A stretch of DNA of 26,320 nt. Source: an uncultured Clostridia bacterium. GTDB taxonomy: Bacteria > Bacillota > Clostridia > Lachnospirales > CAG-274. The position numbers were made by a program, and so were the translations under genes. The DNA is taken from the NCBI GenBank assembly GCA_947589405.1, contig CANQBT010000011.1, positions 1-26,320 on the forward strand, read 5' to 3'. The notes under the pieces are model-generated. The model was not told the origin of the DNA, did not search any database, and worked only from the letters and a program-made list of their open reading frames with translations. Positions 14,410 to 23,325 of this stretch are shown one piece after another. Position 1 is the stretch's first letter. Every line of letters begins with the position of its first letter.

Positions 14410-15051
14410 CTATTTAATTTTATCCTCGATATTATCCGCCATACTCTCAGCCTTATCCGATACGGCTTCCGCCATATCTCCGACCTTGTCCTGTACGGCT
14501 TCCGCCATATCTCCTGCTTTGTCAGATACGCTTTCTGCCATATCCTCAGCCTTATCAGATATGTTATCCGCCATATTATCAGCCTTGTCAGATACGCTTT
14601 CCGCCATATCTCCGACCTTGTCAGATACGCTTTCCGCCATATTCTCAGCCTTGTCCTTTACGACCTCCGCTGCCTTTTCTGCTTTATCTGATATTATTTC
14701 TGTCTTGTCTGTAATGTCCTCAGGTCCATTGCCCTCTTCATGCACAGGCTCTACCACAACATCATGATCAAAATCCGCCTTGCGAGGCTTGTTTCTCATC
14801 TCTGATATTTTAGAGCTTATAATATCTACGGATTTTTTGGCGCCGTCTGTTAGCTCTATAGATACATTTTTTACTGTATCGGCAGCTTTTTTCACAACAG
14901 GCTTTGCGCTGTCCACTACTGCATAAACGCCTTCCTTGACGGCAGATAATGTACTGCCTGCCGAAAGGGTTTCTATAAGCTTGCAGGCTTCATCTGCGGA
15001 TATTTTTCCTTCTTCTACCATTTTTAATACAGCCATTGTTTCTTTTTTCAT
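14410..15051 (-). CDS. YvlB/SHOCT-like N-terminus plus tandem 11-residue helical repeats
   Basis: A 213-residue protein with three parts. Residues 3-30 (ETMAVLKMVEEGKISADEAC, then KLIETL) match the short helical module at the start of YvlB-like and SHOCT-like proteins. Residues 31-120 are a mixed helical and acidic linker. Residues 121-208 are eight tandem 11-residue units of the form SDKAEDMAESV, ending DKIK. Eleven-residue periodicity with small and hydrophobic residues at fixed positions predicts a long amphipathic helix or right-handed coiled coil, like LEA or apolipoprotein-type repeats, which could lie on membrane or bind partners. There is no signal peptide or TM helix. GGAGG lies 7 nt before the ATG at 15051. 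PlsC is encoded 39 nt upstream on the same strand. The function is unknown; desiccation or membrane stress is only an analogy. Confidence 0.78.
   Translation of the reverse strand: MKKETMAVLKMVEEGKISADEACKLIETLSAGSTLSAVKEGVYAVVDSAKPVVKKAADTVKNVSIELTDGAKKSVDIISSKISEMRNKPRKADFDHDVVVEPVHEEGNGPEDITDKTEIISDKAEKAAEVVKDKAENMAESVSDKVGDMAESVSDKADNMADNISDKAEDMAESVSDKAGDMAEAVQDKVGDMAEAVSDKAESMADNIEDKIK
14428..14691 (-). repeat. Eight tandem 33-bp units inside the coding sequence
   Basis: 264 bp made of eight in-frame 33-bp units. Because each unit is a multiple of three, gain or loss by slippage keeps the frame. The repetition also keeps alternative frames open on the opposite strand, giving misleading plus-strand reading frames here. 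Confidence 0.85.
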
Positions 15052-15090
15052 AAAATTACCTCCTTGTTTATGTTTAAAGCATAAAGCTGA

Positions 15091-15831
15091 CTAGGACTCT
15101 GCCTTTTGCTTCATGTAGGGCATGTCCGCCTCGATTATTTTTTTGACAGTATCGGGAAGAGCCGCAGCTTCCTCCTTTGTCATAAGAGTTGTTTCTATAG
15201 GCGGATGAATGTACAGATTTACAACAGCAGGCTTTATAATATAGTGATTACCCTCCATCACTCCCATAGTATTGTCTATAGTAATGGGAACAATGGGCTT
15301 TTTGGCCTTAGTGGCAAGCTTAAAGCTGCCTGCCTTGAAATTCCCTATCCTGCCTGTCCTGCTTCTTTTGCCTTCAGGGAATATAACCATATTTATACCG
15401 CTTTTAAGCTGTTTTATTCCCTCTAAAATTATCTGAGCAGACTGCTTTATATCATCTCTGTCCATAAAAAGGCAATGTATTCTCCTCATCCATTGATTTA
15501 CCCAAGGGAATTTTCCAAGCTCTACCTTTGCAATAAATCCCTTAGGCACGGGAATATATGACAAAAGCAAAAGTATATCGAAATTGCTCTGGTGATTGCA
15601 CATAAATACAATACCGTTTTCCTTTGGTATATTCTCTATGCCATATACGTTCACTTTGGCTCCGCTGTCATTCATTCTGTCCTTTGCCCAGCCTGTAACC
15701 ATAGAGTATACGAAATCCTCATATTCCTGATTTTTCCCCAATGCCAGCATTTTATCAGCCTTTTTTAGTTCTCCGTTATGCAGAGCAAGGGAAAAAATAA
15801 ATTTCAGATACCATTTGATCGTCCTGAACAT
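15091..15831 (-). CDS. plsC: 1-acyl-sn-glycerol-3-phosphate acyltransferase
   Basis: Adds the second acyl chain to lysophosphatidate to make phosphatidic acid, the precursor of membrane phospholipids. With the chosen start it has 246 residues, normal for the family. Acyltransferase block 1 is NHQSNFD (79-85; the HX4D catalytic pair), block 2 is in the VNQWMRRIHCLFMDRDD region, block 3 is FPEGKRSRTG (151-160) and block 4 is the VPITIDN region. The N-terminus has a hydrophobic membrane-contact stretch. I chose the ATG at 15831 because GGAG lies 9 nt upstream. The ATG at 15840 would directly touch that site. It diverges from the rsmB operon and probably leads the transcript that continues into the 11-residue-repeat protein. 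Confidence 0.93.
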   Translation of the reverse strand: MFRTIKWYLKFIFSLALHNGELKKADKMLALGKNQEYEDFVYSMVTGWAKDRMNDSGAKVNVYGIENIPKENGIVFMCNHQSNFDILLLLSYIPVPKGFIAKVELGKFPWVNQWMRRIHCLFMDRDDIKQSAQIILEGIKQLKSGINMVIFPEGKRSRTGRIGNFKAGSFKLATKAKKPIVPITIDNTMGVMEGNHYIIKPAVVNLYIHPPIETTLMTKEEAAALPDTVKKIIEADMPYMKQKAES

Positions 15832-15877
15832 ATTTAACATCTCCTTGAAAATTAAAAAAAACTCTTTAGAAATTCGG

Positions 15878-15918
15878 AAAAGTATGGTAAACTATATATA
15901 TTAGTATACAATACTTTT
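15878..15918. promoter_or_regulatory. 17-bp inverted repeat between plsC and the rsmB operon
   Basis: Residues 15878-15894 and 15902-15918 are inverted repeats matching at 15 of 17 positions around TATATAT. The region should hold the divergent promoters. Candidate -10 boxes are TATATT (15897-15902, plus, with a weak TTCGGA 18 nt upstream) and TATACT (minus strand, inside the right arm). It could be a shared operator; the promoters themselves are weakly supported. Confidence 0.45.
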
Positions 15919-15949
15919 TACAAAAATAAAAGTTTTTTTTGGAGTAAAT

Positions 15950-17269
15950 ATGAAAGAGAGAGAAATTGCGCTGAATATACTTGCGGATATACTTGACGAA
16001 GGCGCCTATAACAACATTATACTGAGAAAGACTCTGAATATACACCAAGAGCTTAACGCCGTACAGAAGGCATTTATCACAGAGCTTGTAAACGGTACCC
16101 TGAGAAATCTTATAAATATAGACTATATAATAAACAGCTTTTCAAAAACACCTGTCGGCAAAATGAAGCCCTTTATAGCCTGTAATATAAGACTTGGCGT
16201 CTATCAGATAATGTATATGGACAAGGTCCCTGAAAGCGCCGCCTGCAATGAAGCGGTAAAGCTTGCCAAAAAAAGAGGCTTTTCTTCTCTTTCGGGCTTT
16301 GTGAACGGTGTGCTGAGAGCTGTAGCAAGAAACAGCGGCAATATAGTATACCCCTCAGACAAAAAGGAATACCTTTCCGTTAAATATTCATATCCCCTCT
16401 GGCTTATAGAATACTGGCTCAAGGAATATACATACGAAACCGTTGAACGAATATGTGAAGCCGGCAGCAGACCTCCTCACGTAAGCATATGCGTAAATAC
16501 CCTGCGCACAAGCAAGGAGGCTCTGGCAAAAATACTCGAAGGGGAGGGTATGGAAATCAACAGTAATACTTTGTTTGACAACAGCTTATATTTATATAGG
16601 ACAAACAATATTTCCCAAAGCAAGGCGTACAAGGAAGGACTTTTCCATATTATGGACGAAAGCTCTCTTGCTGCCGTAAAGATACTTGACCCGCAAAAGG
16701 GAAGTACCGTGCTTGACCTATGTGCAGCTCCCGGAGGAAAAAGCTTCGCAGCGGCAGAGATCATGGAAAACACAGGTACTGTTATCTCGGGAGATATACA
16801 TGAGCACAAGGTAAGGCTTATAGAAGAAGGCGCATTGCGTCTGGGCTTAAGCTGTATAAAAGCCGTATTGAGAGATGCCGAGATACCCTATGAAAATACC
16901 GATGCCGACTATGTTATTGTCGATGCGCCCTGCTCAGGGCTGGGACTTGTGAGAAAAAAGCCCGATATTAAATACACCAAAAGCATAAAGGATATAGAAG
17001 AGCTTGCCGCAATACAGAGAAAAATACTTGCCGCAGCAGAAAAAAGCGTTTCAAAAAAGGGAACCCTACTCTATTCCACATGTACAATATCACAAAAGGA
17101 AAATGCCGATAATGTAAAATGGTTCTGCGACAAATTCGGCTTTGAGCCCGTACCCTTTGATATGCCGGGAAAAATAAATTACGCCGAATCGTCGGAGGGC
17201 TTTATACAAATATTGCCCTGCGATCACGATACAGACGGTTTTTTTATAGCTAAGCTAAGGAGAAAATAG
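15950..17269 (+). CDS. rsmB: 16S rRNA m5C967 methyltransferase
   Basis: Methylates C5 of cytosine 967 in 16S rRNA using S-adenosylmethionine. The 439 residues show a NusB-like RNA-binding domain (about 1-130), a linker region, and a Rossmann methyltransferase domain. SAM motif I is LDLCAAPGGKS (255-265). PCSG (327-330) holds the release cysteine and YSTCT (375-379) holds catalytic Cys378. GGAG lies 5 nt before the ATG. It is the first gene of the eight-gene operon running to 24141, and its stop is 1 nt before rlmN. In many Firmicutes priA, def and fmt precede it; here that side is plsC in the opposite direction. Confidence 0.95.
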   Translation: MKEREIALNILADILDEGAYNNIILRKTLNIHQELNAVQKAFITELVNGTLRNLINIDYIINSFSKTPVGKMKPFIACNIRLGVYQIMYMDKVPESAACNEAVKLAKKRGFSSLSGFVNGVLRAVARNSGNIVYPSDKKEYLSVKYSYPLWLIEYWLKEYTYETVERICEAGSRPPHVSICVNTLRTSKEALAKILEGEGMEINSNTLFDNSLYLYRTNNISQSKAYKEGLFHIMDESSLAAVKILDPQKGSTVLDLCAAPGGKSFAAAEIMENTGTVISGDIHEHKVRLIEEGALRLGLSCIKAVLRDAEIPYENTDADYVIVDAPCSGLGLVRKKPDIKYTKSIKDIEELAAIQRKILAAAEKSVSKKGTLLYSTCTISQKENADNVKWFCDKFGFEPVPFDMPGKINYAESSEGFIQILPCDHDTDGFFIAKLRRK

Positions 17270-17270
17270 T

Positions 17271-18314
17271 ATGAGCAAGTCGGACCTGCGTTCTCTGACA
17301 TTGGAAAAGCTTGGCGCCGAGCTTGAAGCTCTGGGCGAAAGACCCTTTCGTGCAAGGCAGATATTCAGCTGGCTCCACTCTAAATACGTATTGGATATAG
17401 ATGAAATGACAGACATTTCCAAAGGGCTTAGAGAACAGTTAAAAATTAAATTTACATTAAATAATATAAAAATAGTTGAAAAAATCTCTTCAATGGAGGA
17501 TAATACAGTTAAGTATCTTTTTGACATAGGAGACGATATTGTAATAGAAAGCGTACTTATGCGGTATTCCTACGGCAATGCGGTATGCATAAGCTCTCAG
17601 GCAGGCTGCCGTATGGGCTGTACATTTTGCGCTTCCACAACAGGGGGACTTGAAAGAGATCTGACAGCAGGAGAAATGGCTCAGCAGATATATGAAATAC
17701 AAAAGGACACAGGAGAAAGAGTATCCAATGTGGTCATAATGGGAAGCGGAGAACCTCTTGACAATTTTGACAATGTAATGGACTTTCTGGAAATAATTCA
17801 TGACAAACACGGTACAGGTCTGAGTCACAGACATATTACACTTTCTACCTGCGGACTTACAGACAAGATATACAGACTTGCGGAAAAGCAGCTACAGATA
17901 ACGCTGGCTATTTCCCTTCATGCTCCCAATGACGATATACGGCAGAAAACAATGCCCGTAGCGCTTAGGTACAGCTTTGACTCTGTGCTTAAAGCGGCAA
18001 AGGACTATGCCAACACTACAAAAAGACGAGTTACATTTGAATACGCCCTTATACAAGGCGTAAACGACAGCACGGAAAACGCTCTTGAGCTTGCCTCACG
18101 CCTTAGAGGTATAATGTGTCATGTAAATCTTATACCTGTAAACGATGTGGCGGAAGCCAATTATATAAGAAGCAGCGAAAAGAGTATCAAAGCCTTTGCG
18201 CATACGCTGTCAGAAAATAATATAGAAACAACTATACGCCGCAGACTTGGCAGCGATATAAACGCTGCCTGCGGACAGCTCAGAAAGAGATATAAAGAAA
18301 ACAGAGGTGGTTAA
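17271..18314 (+). CDS. rlmN: 23S rRNA/tRNA adenine C2-methyltransferase, radical SAM
   Basis: Radical-SAM enzyme that methylates C2 of A2503 in 23S rRNA and A37 in some tRNAs. The 347-residue protein has an N-terminal accessory helical domain (about 1-95) and the radical-SAM cluster motif CRMGCTFC with Cys113, Cys117 and Cys120. It also has GSGEP (158-162), in place of the more usual GMGEP, and Cys334 in the C-terminal AACGQL, the residue expected to carry the methyl group in the ping-pong mechanism. AAGGAG lies 9 nt before the ATG; there is a 1-nt gap from rsmB and a 1-nt gap to prpC, so the three are translated in step. Confidence 0.96.
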   Translation: MSKSDLRSLTLEKLGAELEALGERPFRARQIFSWLHSKYVLDIDEMTDISKGLREQLKIKFTLNNIKIVEKISSMEDNTVKYLFDIGDDIVIESVLMRYSYGNAVCISSQAGCRMGCTFCASTTGGLERDLTAGEMAQQIYEIQKDTGERVSNVVIMGSGEPLDNFDNVMDFLEIIHDKHGTGLSHRHITLSTCGLTDKIYRLAEKQLQITLAISLHAPNDDIRQKTMPVALRYSFDSVLKAAKDYANTTKRRVTFEYALIQGVNDSTENALELASRLRGIMCHVNLIPVNDVAEANYIRSSEKSIKAFAHTLSENNIETTIRRRLGSDINAACGQLRKRYKENRGG

Positions 18315-18315
18315 A

Positions 18316-19053
18316 ATGTATGGATTCGGAGCAAGCCATGTAGGCAGAGTACGGCTTAATAATGAGGACTCCATATTTGTATCAAACGATGCTGTAGGCA
18401 ATCTTGATAACCTTTATATTGTAGCCGACGGCATGGGAGGACACAAAGCGGGACAGGTTGCCAGCAATGCTGCAATAGAAAGCTTTGTAGCCGGTATCAG
18501 AAGCGGAGAGGACGAGGAACCTCTCGACATAATGATAGGCGGCGTGTCTAACGCTAACAACGCCGTTTACACTCTGGGACAGGCGCATGAAGAATACTCC
18601 AACATGGGAACCACTATGATCGCATGTACCATAAAGGGAGCCGTACTGTATGCCGCTCATGTAGGCGATTCCAGACTGTACAGGATCTCAGGCGGCAAAA
18701 TAACACAGGTGACAAACGATCACTCCTATGTAGCCGAAATGGTAAGAGCAGGAAAAATGACTGAAGAGGAAGCTCTTATTCACCCGCAGAGAAGCTGTAT
18801 CACAAGGGCGGTAGGCACCGACAGCTCCGTAAGGGTAGACGGGATTATTGTAAATGTCGATTCCAAAGACCTGTTTATAATATGCAGCGATGGTCTAAGC
18901 AACATGGTAACAAAGGAAGAAATGCTTGAAATATGCCTTGACAAAAGCAAGAGCGTAGAGGAAAGAGTACATCTTCTCATAGAAAAAGCAAACGAAAAAG
19001 GCGGACCTGATAATATTTCCGCTATTCTCATAGATTTGGAGGAATGGCAATGA
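18316..19053 (+). CDS. prpC: PP2C-family Ser/Thr phosphatase (PrpC/Stp)
   Basis: Metal-dependent protein phosphatase that reverses phosphorylation by the kinase encoded next. The 245-residue protein carries the PPM motifs: NNEDS (15-19), VADGMGGH (36-43), VGDSRLYR (116-123), SDGLS (191-195) and GPDNIS (230-235), which supply the metal-binding aspartates. I chose the ATG at 18316 because GAGGTGG ends 5 nt upstream and the family starts MxYG; a GTG at 18307 would add three residues and lie in the ribosome binding site. It shares an ATGA overlap with prkC, the usual arrangement for this phosphatase-kinase pair. Confidence 0.95.
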   Translation: MYGFGASHVGRVRLNNEDSIFVSNDAVGNLDNLYIVADGMGGHKAGQVASNAAIESFVAGIRSGEDEEPLDIMIGGVSNANNAVYTLGQAHEEYSNMGTTMIACTIKGAVLYAAHVGDSRLYRISGGKITQVTNDHSYVAEMVRAGKMTEEEALIHPQRSCITRAVGTDSSVRVDGIIVNVDSKDLFIICSDGLSNMVTKEEMLEICLDKSKSVEERVHLLIEKANEKGGPDNISAILIDLEEWQ

Positions 19054-21143
19054 TATTAGAAAAAAACCGCATTATAAACGAAAGATATAAAATAATAGAA
19101 AAAATAGGCACAGGCGGCATGGCTATAGTCTATAAAGCCAAAGACCTTAAGCTTGACAGAGATATTACATTCAAGGTCCTCAAGCAGGAATTTACAGAGG
19201 ACGAGGATTTTATAAACCGCTTCAGTACAGAGGCGGTGGCAGCCGCTCAGCTTTCAAATACAAACATAGTAAGCGTATACGATGTTGGCAACGATGGAGA
19301 TATATATTATATCGTAATGGAGTATATTGACGGCTTTACTCTTAAAGAGCTTATATATAACAAGGCGCCCTTCTCCAATGAGGACTCGGCAGAAATAGCT
19401 ATACAGATAGCTTCAGCTCTGGATCATGCTCATATGAACGGCATAGTACACAGGGATATAAAGCCTGAAAATGTGCTTATAACAAAGGTCGGAGATGAAG
19501 GCGAAGCAAAGGTTACGGACTTTGGCATTGCCAAAGCTGCCAAGCTTTCAAATACCTCAGATGATTACATGGGTTCAATACACTACTTCTCACCCGAGCA
19601 GGCAAAGGGCGAGAATGTAGATAACAGAAGCGATATATATTCTCTGGGAATAGTGCTCTATGAAATGGTAACAGGCAAGCTTCCCTTTAACGGCAACGAG
19701 CCTATTGACCTTGCAATGCAGCATATTAAAAATCCCATACCCGATCCCAGAGCCATCAATCCAGATGTATCTGAGGATATTGTGGAAATAATTAAAAAGG
19801 CATGCTCAAAGGAGCCTAAGAACAGATACCAGACTGCAAAGGAAATGATAAGCGCCCTTAAGCAGGCAATAGGCACGACCAGGCTGGACTGGGACGATAT
19901 TGACGATTATGCCGACGATATTCCCAACTCCCGTAGCAACGGCACTATAAAATACGATCCCAATAAGCTGGAGGATCCCGAAAGCAAATTTGACGAAAAC
20001 GAATATGACGAATATGACGATGACAATGACGCACAATATGACGACGATGACAATGACGCAGAATACCGCTCAAAGGAAAAGAAGGTGATCGCTGCGGCAA
20101 TAATCACAGGTGTATTCCTTATATTGGTACTGACATTCGGAAGCAGATATGTCAGCAAAACACTTTACGGCGATACCATAAAGGTACCCGATTTTGTAGG
20201 CATGAATTATGAAAAGGCATGTATCAAGGCAGAAAGAAAAGGAATAACCATAGAGAAAAAGGACGTATATGAAGAAGGCGTTGAGTCAGGAGAGGTAATA
20301 AGACAATCTCCCGAAAAAGGCGAAAGAATAAATCCTGAGGATATTGTCATTCTTCATGTAAGCATTGGCGGAGGAGATATACAGGTCCCCTCTGTTGAAA
20401 ACATGATGAAGTCAAAAGCCGAAGAGATACTTGCAAAGCAGGGGCTTAGGCTAAGCGGCGATGTGGAATATGTACACAGCGATAAGCCTGTAGGCACTAT
20501 TATTTCTCAATCTCCCGAAGCAGGCTCTATGGTCAGCTCAGATACAGAAATAAAGGTAAAGATAAGTCAGGGCGGTCTTGACGAAGAGGTTGCTATGCCC
20601 GACTGCCGCAACAAAACAAGAGAGGAAGCGACAAAGCTTCTCCTTGAGCTTGGCATTACAGGAAAGTTTTTAGAAGGCTACAGCGATACTGTAGAAGTAG
20701 ACCACATTATCGATCAGGGCATAGATCCGGGCACAATGATAACCACCGGCAGCAGCGTTACTCTTACTGTAAGCAAGGGCAAAAACGAAGAGACCAATTC
20801 AGAAGATGTACTTATACCTCAGATAGTGGTACCGCCTGTAGTGGAGCTGGAGACCCAGCCCTATGTTGCTCCTGACGATACTCATGACGATTCCATACAG
20901 GAAGAGACCGTAATGCAGGATTCTCCAAAGAGCGTGAATATACCTGTAAATCCGAGTCAGGACGTGCTTCAGGACAGCAATTCTCTCAGGATCACCGCAA
21001 CTACAGACGGAGTTGAAAGAGTAATAAGCGAAGGTACCTATAACAAAGGAGATTTCCCCTTTACCGTCAGAGATACTACTTCAGGAACTACGGAATACAA
21101 GGTATACGTAAACGGCGAAGAGATACACAGCGAAACAAGGTAA
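19050..21143 (+). CDS. prkC: PASTA-domain Ser/Thr protein kinase
   Basis: Membrane kinase thought, from family members, to sense peptidoglycan fragments or lipid II and control growth, division and stationary-phase responses. In the 697-residue protein the kinase domain spans about 13-270. It has a glycine loop IGTGGMAIVYKA (19-30), Lys42, HRDIKPEN with catalytic Asp136, DFG (157-159) and SPEQ (181-184). An acidic linker (about 307-340) has a duplicated stretch YDDDNDAQ/YDDDDNDAE. One TM helix lies at about 346-366. Three PASTA units follow at about 377-441, 444-509 and 514-578. An acidic/Pro linker and a 50-residue C-terminal beta-rich tail (from LRITATTDGVERV) come after them. I chose the ATG at 19050: GGAGG is 7 nt upstream and it overlaps the prpC stop. 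The ATG at 19044 is only 1 nt from that site. Confidence 0.95.
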   Translation: MILEKNRIINERYKIIEKIGTGGMAIVYKAKDLKLDRDITFKVLKQEFTEDEDFINRFSTEAVAAAQLSNTNIVSVYDVGNDGDIYYIVMEYIDGFTLKELIYNKAPFSNEDSAEIAIQIASALDHAHMNGIVHRDIKPENVLITKVGDEGEAKVTDFGIAKAAKLSNTSDDYMGSIHYFSPEQAKGENVDNRSDIYSLGIVLYEMVTGKLPFNGNEPIDLAMQHIKNPIPDPRAINPDVSEDIVEIIKKACSKEPKNRYQTAKEMISALKQAIGTTRLDWDDIDDYADDIPNSRSNGTIKYDPNKLEDPESKFDENEYDEYDDDNDAQYDDDDNDAEYRSKEKKVIAAAIITGVFLILVLTFGSRYVSKTLYGDTIKVPDFVGMNYEKACIKAERKGITIEKKDVYEEGVESGEVIRQSPEKGERINPEDIVILHVSIGGGDIQVPSVENMMKSKAEEILAKQGLRLSGDVEYVHSDKPVGTIISQSPEAGSMVSSDTEIKVKISQGGLDEEVAMPDCRNKTREEATKLLLELGITGKFLEGYSDTVEVDHIIDQGIDPGTMITTGSSVTLTVSKGKNEETNSEDVLIPQIVVPPVVELETQPYVAPDDTHDDSIQEETVMQDSPKSVNIPVNPSQDVLQDSNSLRITATTDGVERVISEGTYNKGDFPFTVRDTTSGTTEYKVYVNGEEIHSETR

Positions 21144-21150
21144 CTCATAT

Positions 21151-22020
21151 ATGGAAAAAGGCAGAATAATAAAGGGAGTCGGAGGCTTATACTATATAGC
21201 CTCCGACGGCATTATATATGAATGCAGCGCAAGAGGAAAATTCAGGAAAGCAAAAATAACTCCCACGATCGGAGATCATGTTCGCTTTACGATACTTGAC
21301 AAGGAAAATAAAAAAGGTTCTCTGGACCTAATTGAAAAAAGGAAAAACATACTTCTGAGACCAAGAGTTGCCAATATAGACTGTGCGGTCATGACCTTAG
21401 CAGCGGCAAGTCCCGATATCAATATGGATCTTCTGGACCGCTTTCTTGTGCTGGCGGAGGAGAGGAAAATTCCCGAAGTAATAATATGCATAAACAAAAG
21501 CGAGCTGGCAGCAGACGGACTTGAAGAAAAGCTCAGACAAATATACGGCAATTGCTATACTCTTGTATTTACATCGGCTCAAAAGCACACAGGCATAGAT
21601 GAGCTTAAAGCTCTGCTCAAAGGCAAGGTATCCGTATTTGCAGGACCCTCAGGAGTAGGCAAATCCAGTCTTATCAACTGTATAATACCTGAAAGCAACA
21701 GGCAGACAGGGGAAATAAGCCGAAAGATAGAAAGAGGAAAACACACCACAAGACAGGTGGAGCTTATAGAAACAGGCGACAACACATATATTGTGGATTC
21801 TCCGGGCTTCACCTCACTTACTTTGGAATTTATAAAGCCTGAAGAGCTTCAGCTGTATTTCAGAGAGTTTAGGGACTATATTGACAAATGCCGCTTTGCA
21901 GACTGCGCCCATATACATGAGCCTGACTGCGTCATAAAAGAAAACATAGGAAAAACAATATCTCAGGAAAGATACGATGCCTTTGTGCGTCTGTACAGCG
22001 AATTAAGGAGTCAACGATGA
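21151..22020 (+). CDS. rsgA: Ribosome small subunit-dependent GTPase A
   Basis: Circularly permuted GTPase that acts late in 30S subunit assembly. The 289-residue protein begins with an OB-fold (about 1-65). It then shows the permuted order G4 NKSE (115-118), G1/P-loop GPSGVGKSS (165-173) and G3 DSPG (216-219). It ends with the zinc site Cys247, Cys252, His254 and Cys260 (CRFADCAHIHEPDC). It starts 7 nt after the prkC stop, with AAGG upstream, and overlaps rpe by ATGA. In B. subtilis the counterpart CpgA is a substrate of PrkC, which fits its place beside the kinase. Confidence 0.96.
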   Translation: MEKGRIIKGVGGLYYIASDGIIYECSARGKFRKAKITPTIGDHVRFTILDKENKKGSLDLIEKRKNILLRPRVANIDCAVMTLAAASPDINMDLLDRFLVLAEERKIPEVIICINKSELAADGLEEKLRQIYGNCYTLVFTSAQKHTGIDELKALLKGKVSVFAGPSGVGKSSLINCIIPESNRQTGEISRKIERGKHTTRQVELIETGDNTYIVDSPGFTSLTLEFIKPEELQLYFREFRDYIDKCRFADCAHIHEPDCVIKENIGKTISQERYDAFVRLYSELRSQR

Positions 22021-22691
22021 AATATATATTGTCACCATCATTACTTTCGGCTGATTTTGCACGACTGGAAAAAGATATAAGACTGTGTGAGAACAACAAT
22101 GTGTCTTACCTCCATATAGATGTTATGGACGGTCATTTTGTACCTAATATTTCAATAGGCGTGCCTGTTGTGAAGAGCATAAGGAAATGTACAAAGCTTG
22201 TGCTGGACGTGCATCTTATGATAAGTCAGCCCGAAAAATATATAAAGGCCTTTGCCGAAGTAGGTTCCGATATTATAAATATACACTATGAAGCGGAGGG
22301 AGATAAAATATCTCTCCTCAAGGAAATAAGAGCTATGGGCAAATCCCCCGCTCTTACCATAAAGCCCAAGACATCATACAAAGAGGTATTAGACCTTGCA
22401 GAATATGTGGACATGTTCCTTGTAATGAGCGTAGAGCCGGGCTTTGGAGGACAAAGCTTTATAGAAAGCACTCTCAAAAATGCCGAAGGTCTTGCTGAAT
22501 ACAGAGAAAAAAACAGCTTGAGCTATGATATAGAAATGGACGGCGGCATAAACGCCGACAATGCTGCGGCGCCTCTTGACTCAGGTGTAAATATAATTGT
22601 GGCAGGGTCTGCCATATTCGGAGCTTCCGACCCTGAAGGAGAGATAAAAAGCTTCAACAAAATTTTAAACAGATATGAGGAAATGCAATGA
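22017..22691 (+). CDS. rpe: Ribulose-phosphate 3-epimerase
   Basis: Interconverts ribulose 5-phosphate and xylulose 5-phosphate in the pentose phosphate pathway. The 224-residue TIM-barrel shows all family motifs: LSPSLLSADF near the N-terminus, HIDVMDGHFVPN with metal ligands His33 and Asp35, DVHLMI, VEPGFGGQSF and DGGIN. It shares four nucleotides with both neighbours (ATGA with rsgA and with thiN), with AAGGAG before its start. Its position between rsgA and thiN is conserved in Firmicutes. Confidence 0.97.
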   Translation: MKYILSPSLLSADFARLEKDIRLCENNNVSYLHIDVMDGHFVPNISIGVPVVKSIRKCTKLVLDVHLMISQPEKYIKAFAEVGSDIINIHYEAEGDKISLLKEIRAMGKSPALTIKPKTSYKEVLDLAEYVDMFLVMSVEPGFGGQSFIESTLKNAEGLAEYREKNSLSYDIEMDGGINADNAAAPLDSGVNIIVAGSAIFGASDPEGEIKSFNKILNRYEEMQ

Positions 22692-23320
22692 AAACGATCA
22701 TAATAGGCAACGGAGATATAAATAACTATGATATAGTAAGGGAATATTTTGACGGTGCGTATATAATAGCCTGTGACGGCGGGCTTCGTCATTGCAGGGC
22801 AATGATGATAGTTCCCAACATAATGGTGGGAGATTTTGACTCTGCCGATAAATCGGACGTGGCTTTTTACGAGGAAATGGGCGTGCTTCGCAAAAGCTAT
22901 CCTGCAAGAAAAGATATGACCGATATGGAAATAGCTCTGGAGGCCGCTCTTGAAAAAAATTCAGAAGAAATTTATATCGTAGGCGGTCTGGGAACACGCT
23001 TTGACCATAGCCTTGCCAATATCCACATACTTATAAAGACTATAAGAAAAGGCGTCAGGACCTATCTTCTGGATGAACACAATATCATAACTCTTGTAGA
23101 GGATTCTATTGAAATAATAGGAGAGAAGGGACAAACAGTTTCTCTCATACCTCTTACTACTGAGGTAACAGGCATAGAAACAAAAAATATGGAATACCCC
23201 CTTTACAACAGGACTCTTACCGTAGGCAGCTCTATCGGCATAAGCAATGTAATGACTAAAAAGGAGGCCTTCATTTCTGTAAAAGGCGGTATACTCATCG
23301 TAATAATGTCTAAGGAATGA
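22688..23320 (+). CDS. thiN: Thiamine pyrophosphokinase
   Basis: Makes thiamine pyrophosphate from thiamine and ATP. The 210-residue protein has ACDGGL (28-33), GDFDS (48-52), KDMTDMEIAL (75-84) and GGLGTRFDHSLAN (99-111), the characteristic sequence of the catalytic domain, followed by a C-terminal beta-rich thiamine-binding domain. GAGG lies 6 nt before the ATG. It ends in an ATGA that offers an alternative start for the next gene, so it stays within the rsmB operon. Confidence 0.95.
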   Translation: MKTIIIGNGDINNYDIVREYFDGAYIIACDGGLRHCRAMMIVPNIMVGDFDSADKSDVAFYEEMGVLRKSYPARKDMTDMEIALEAALEKNSEEIYIVGGLGTRFDHSLANIHILIKTIRKGVRTYLLDEHNIITLVEDSIEIIGEKGQTVSLIPLTTEVTGIETKNMEYPLYNRTLTVGSSIGISNVMTKKEAFISVKGGILIVIMSKE

Positions 23321-23325
23321 TACAT

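Noticed and set aside
14428..14691. Regularly spaced 33-bp repeats resembling a CRISPR array
   Set aside because: There are no spacers; units are contiguous, in frame and coding.
14398..14767. Two plus-strand open frames with repeated Arg/His- or Ser/Ala-rich units
   Set aside because: They are reverse readings of the 33-bp repeats in the minus-strand gene, which has a good ribosome binding site and a recognisable N-terminal module.
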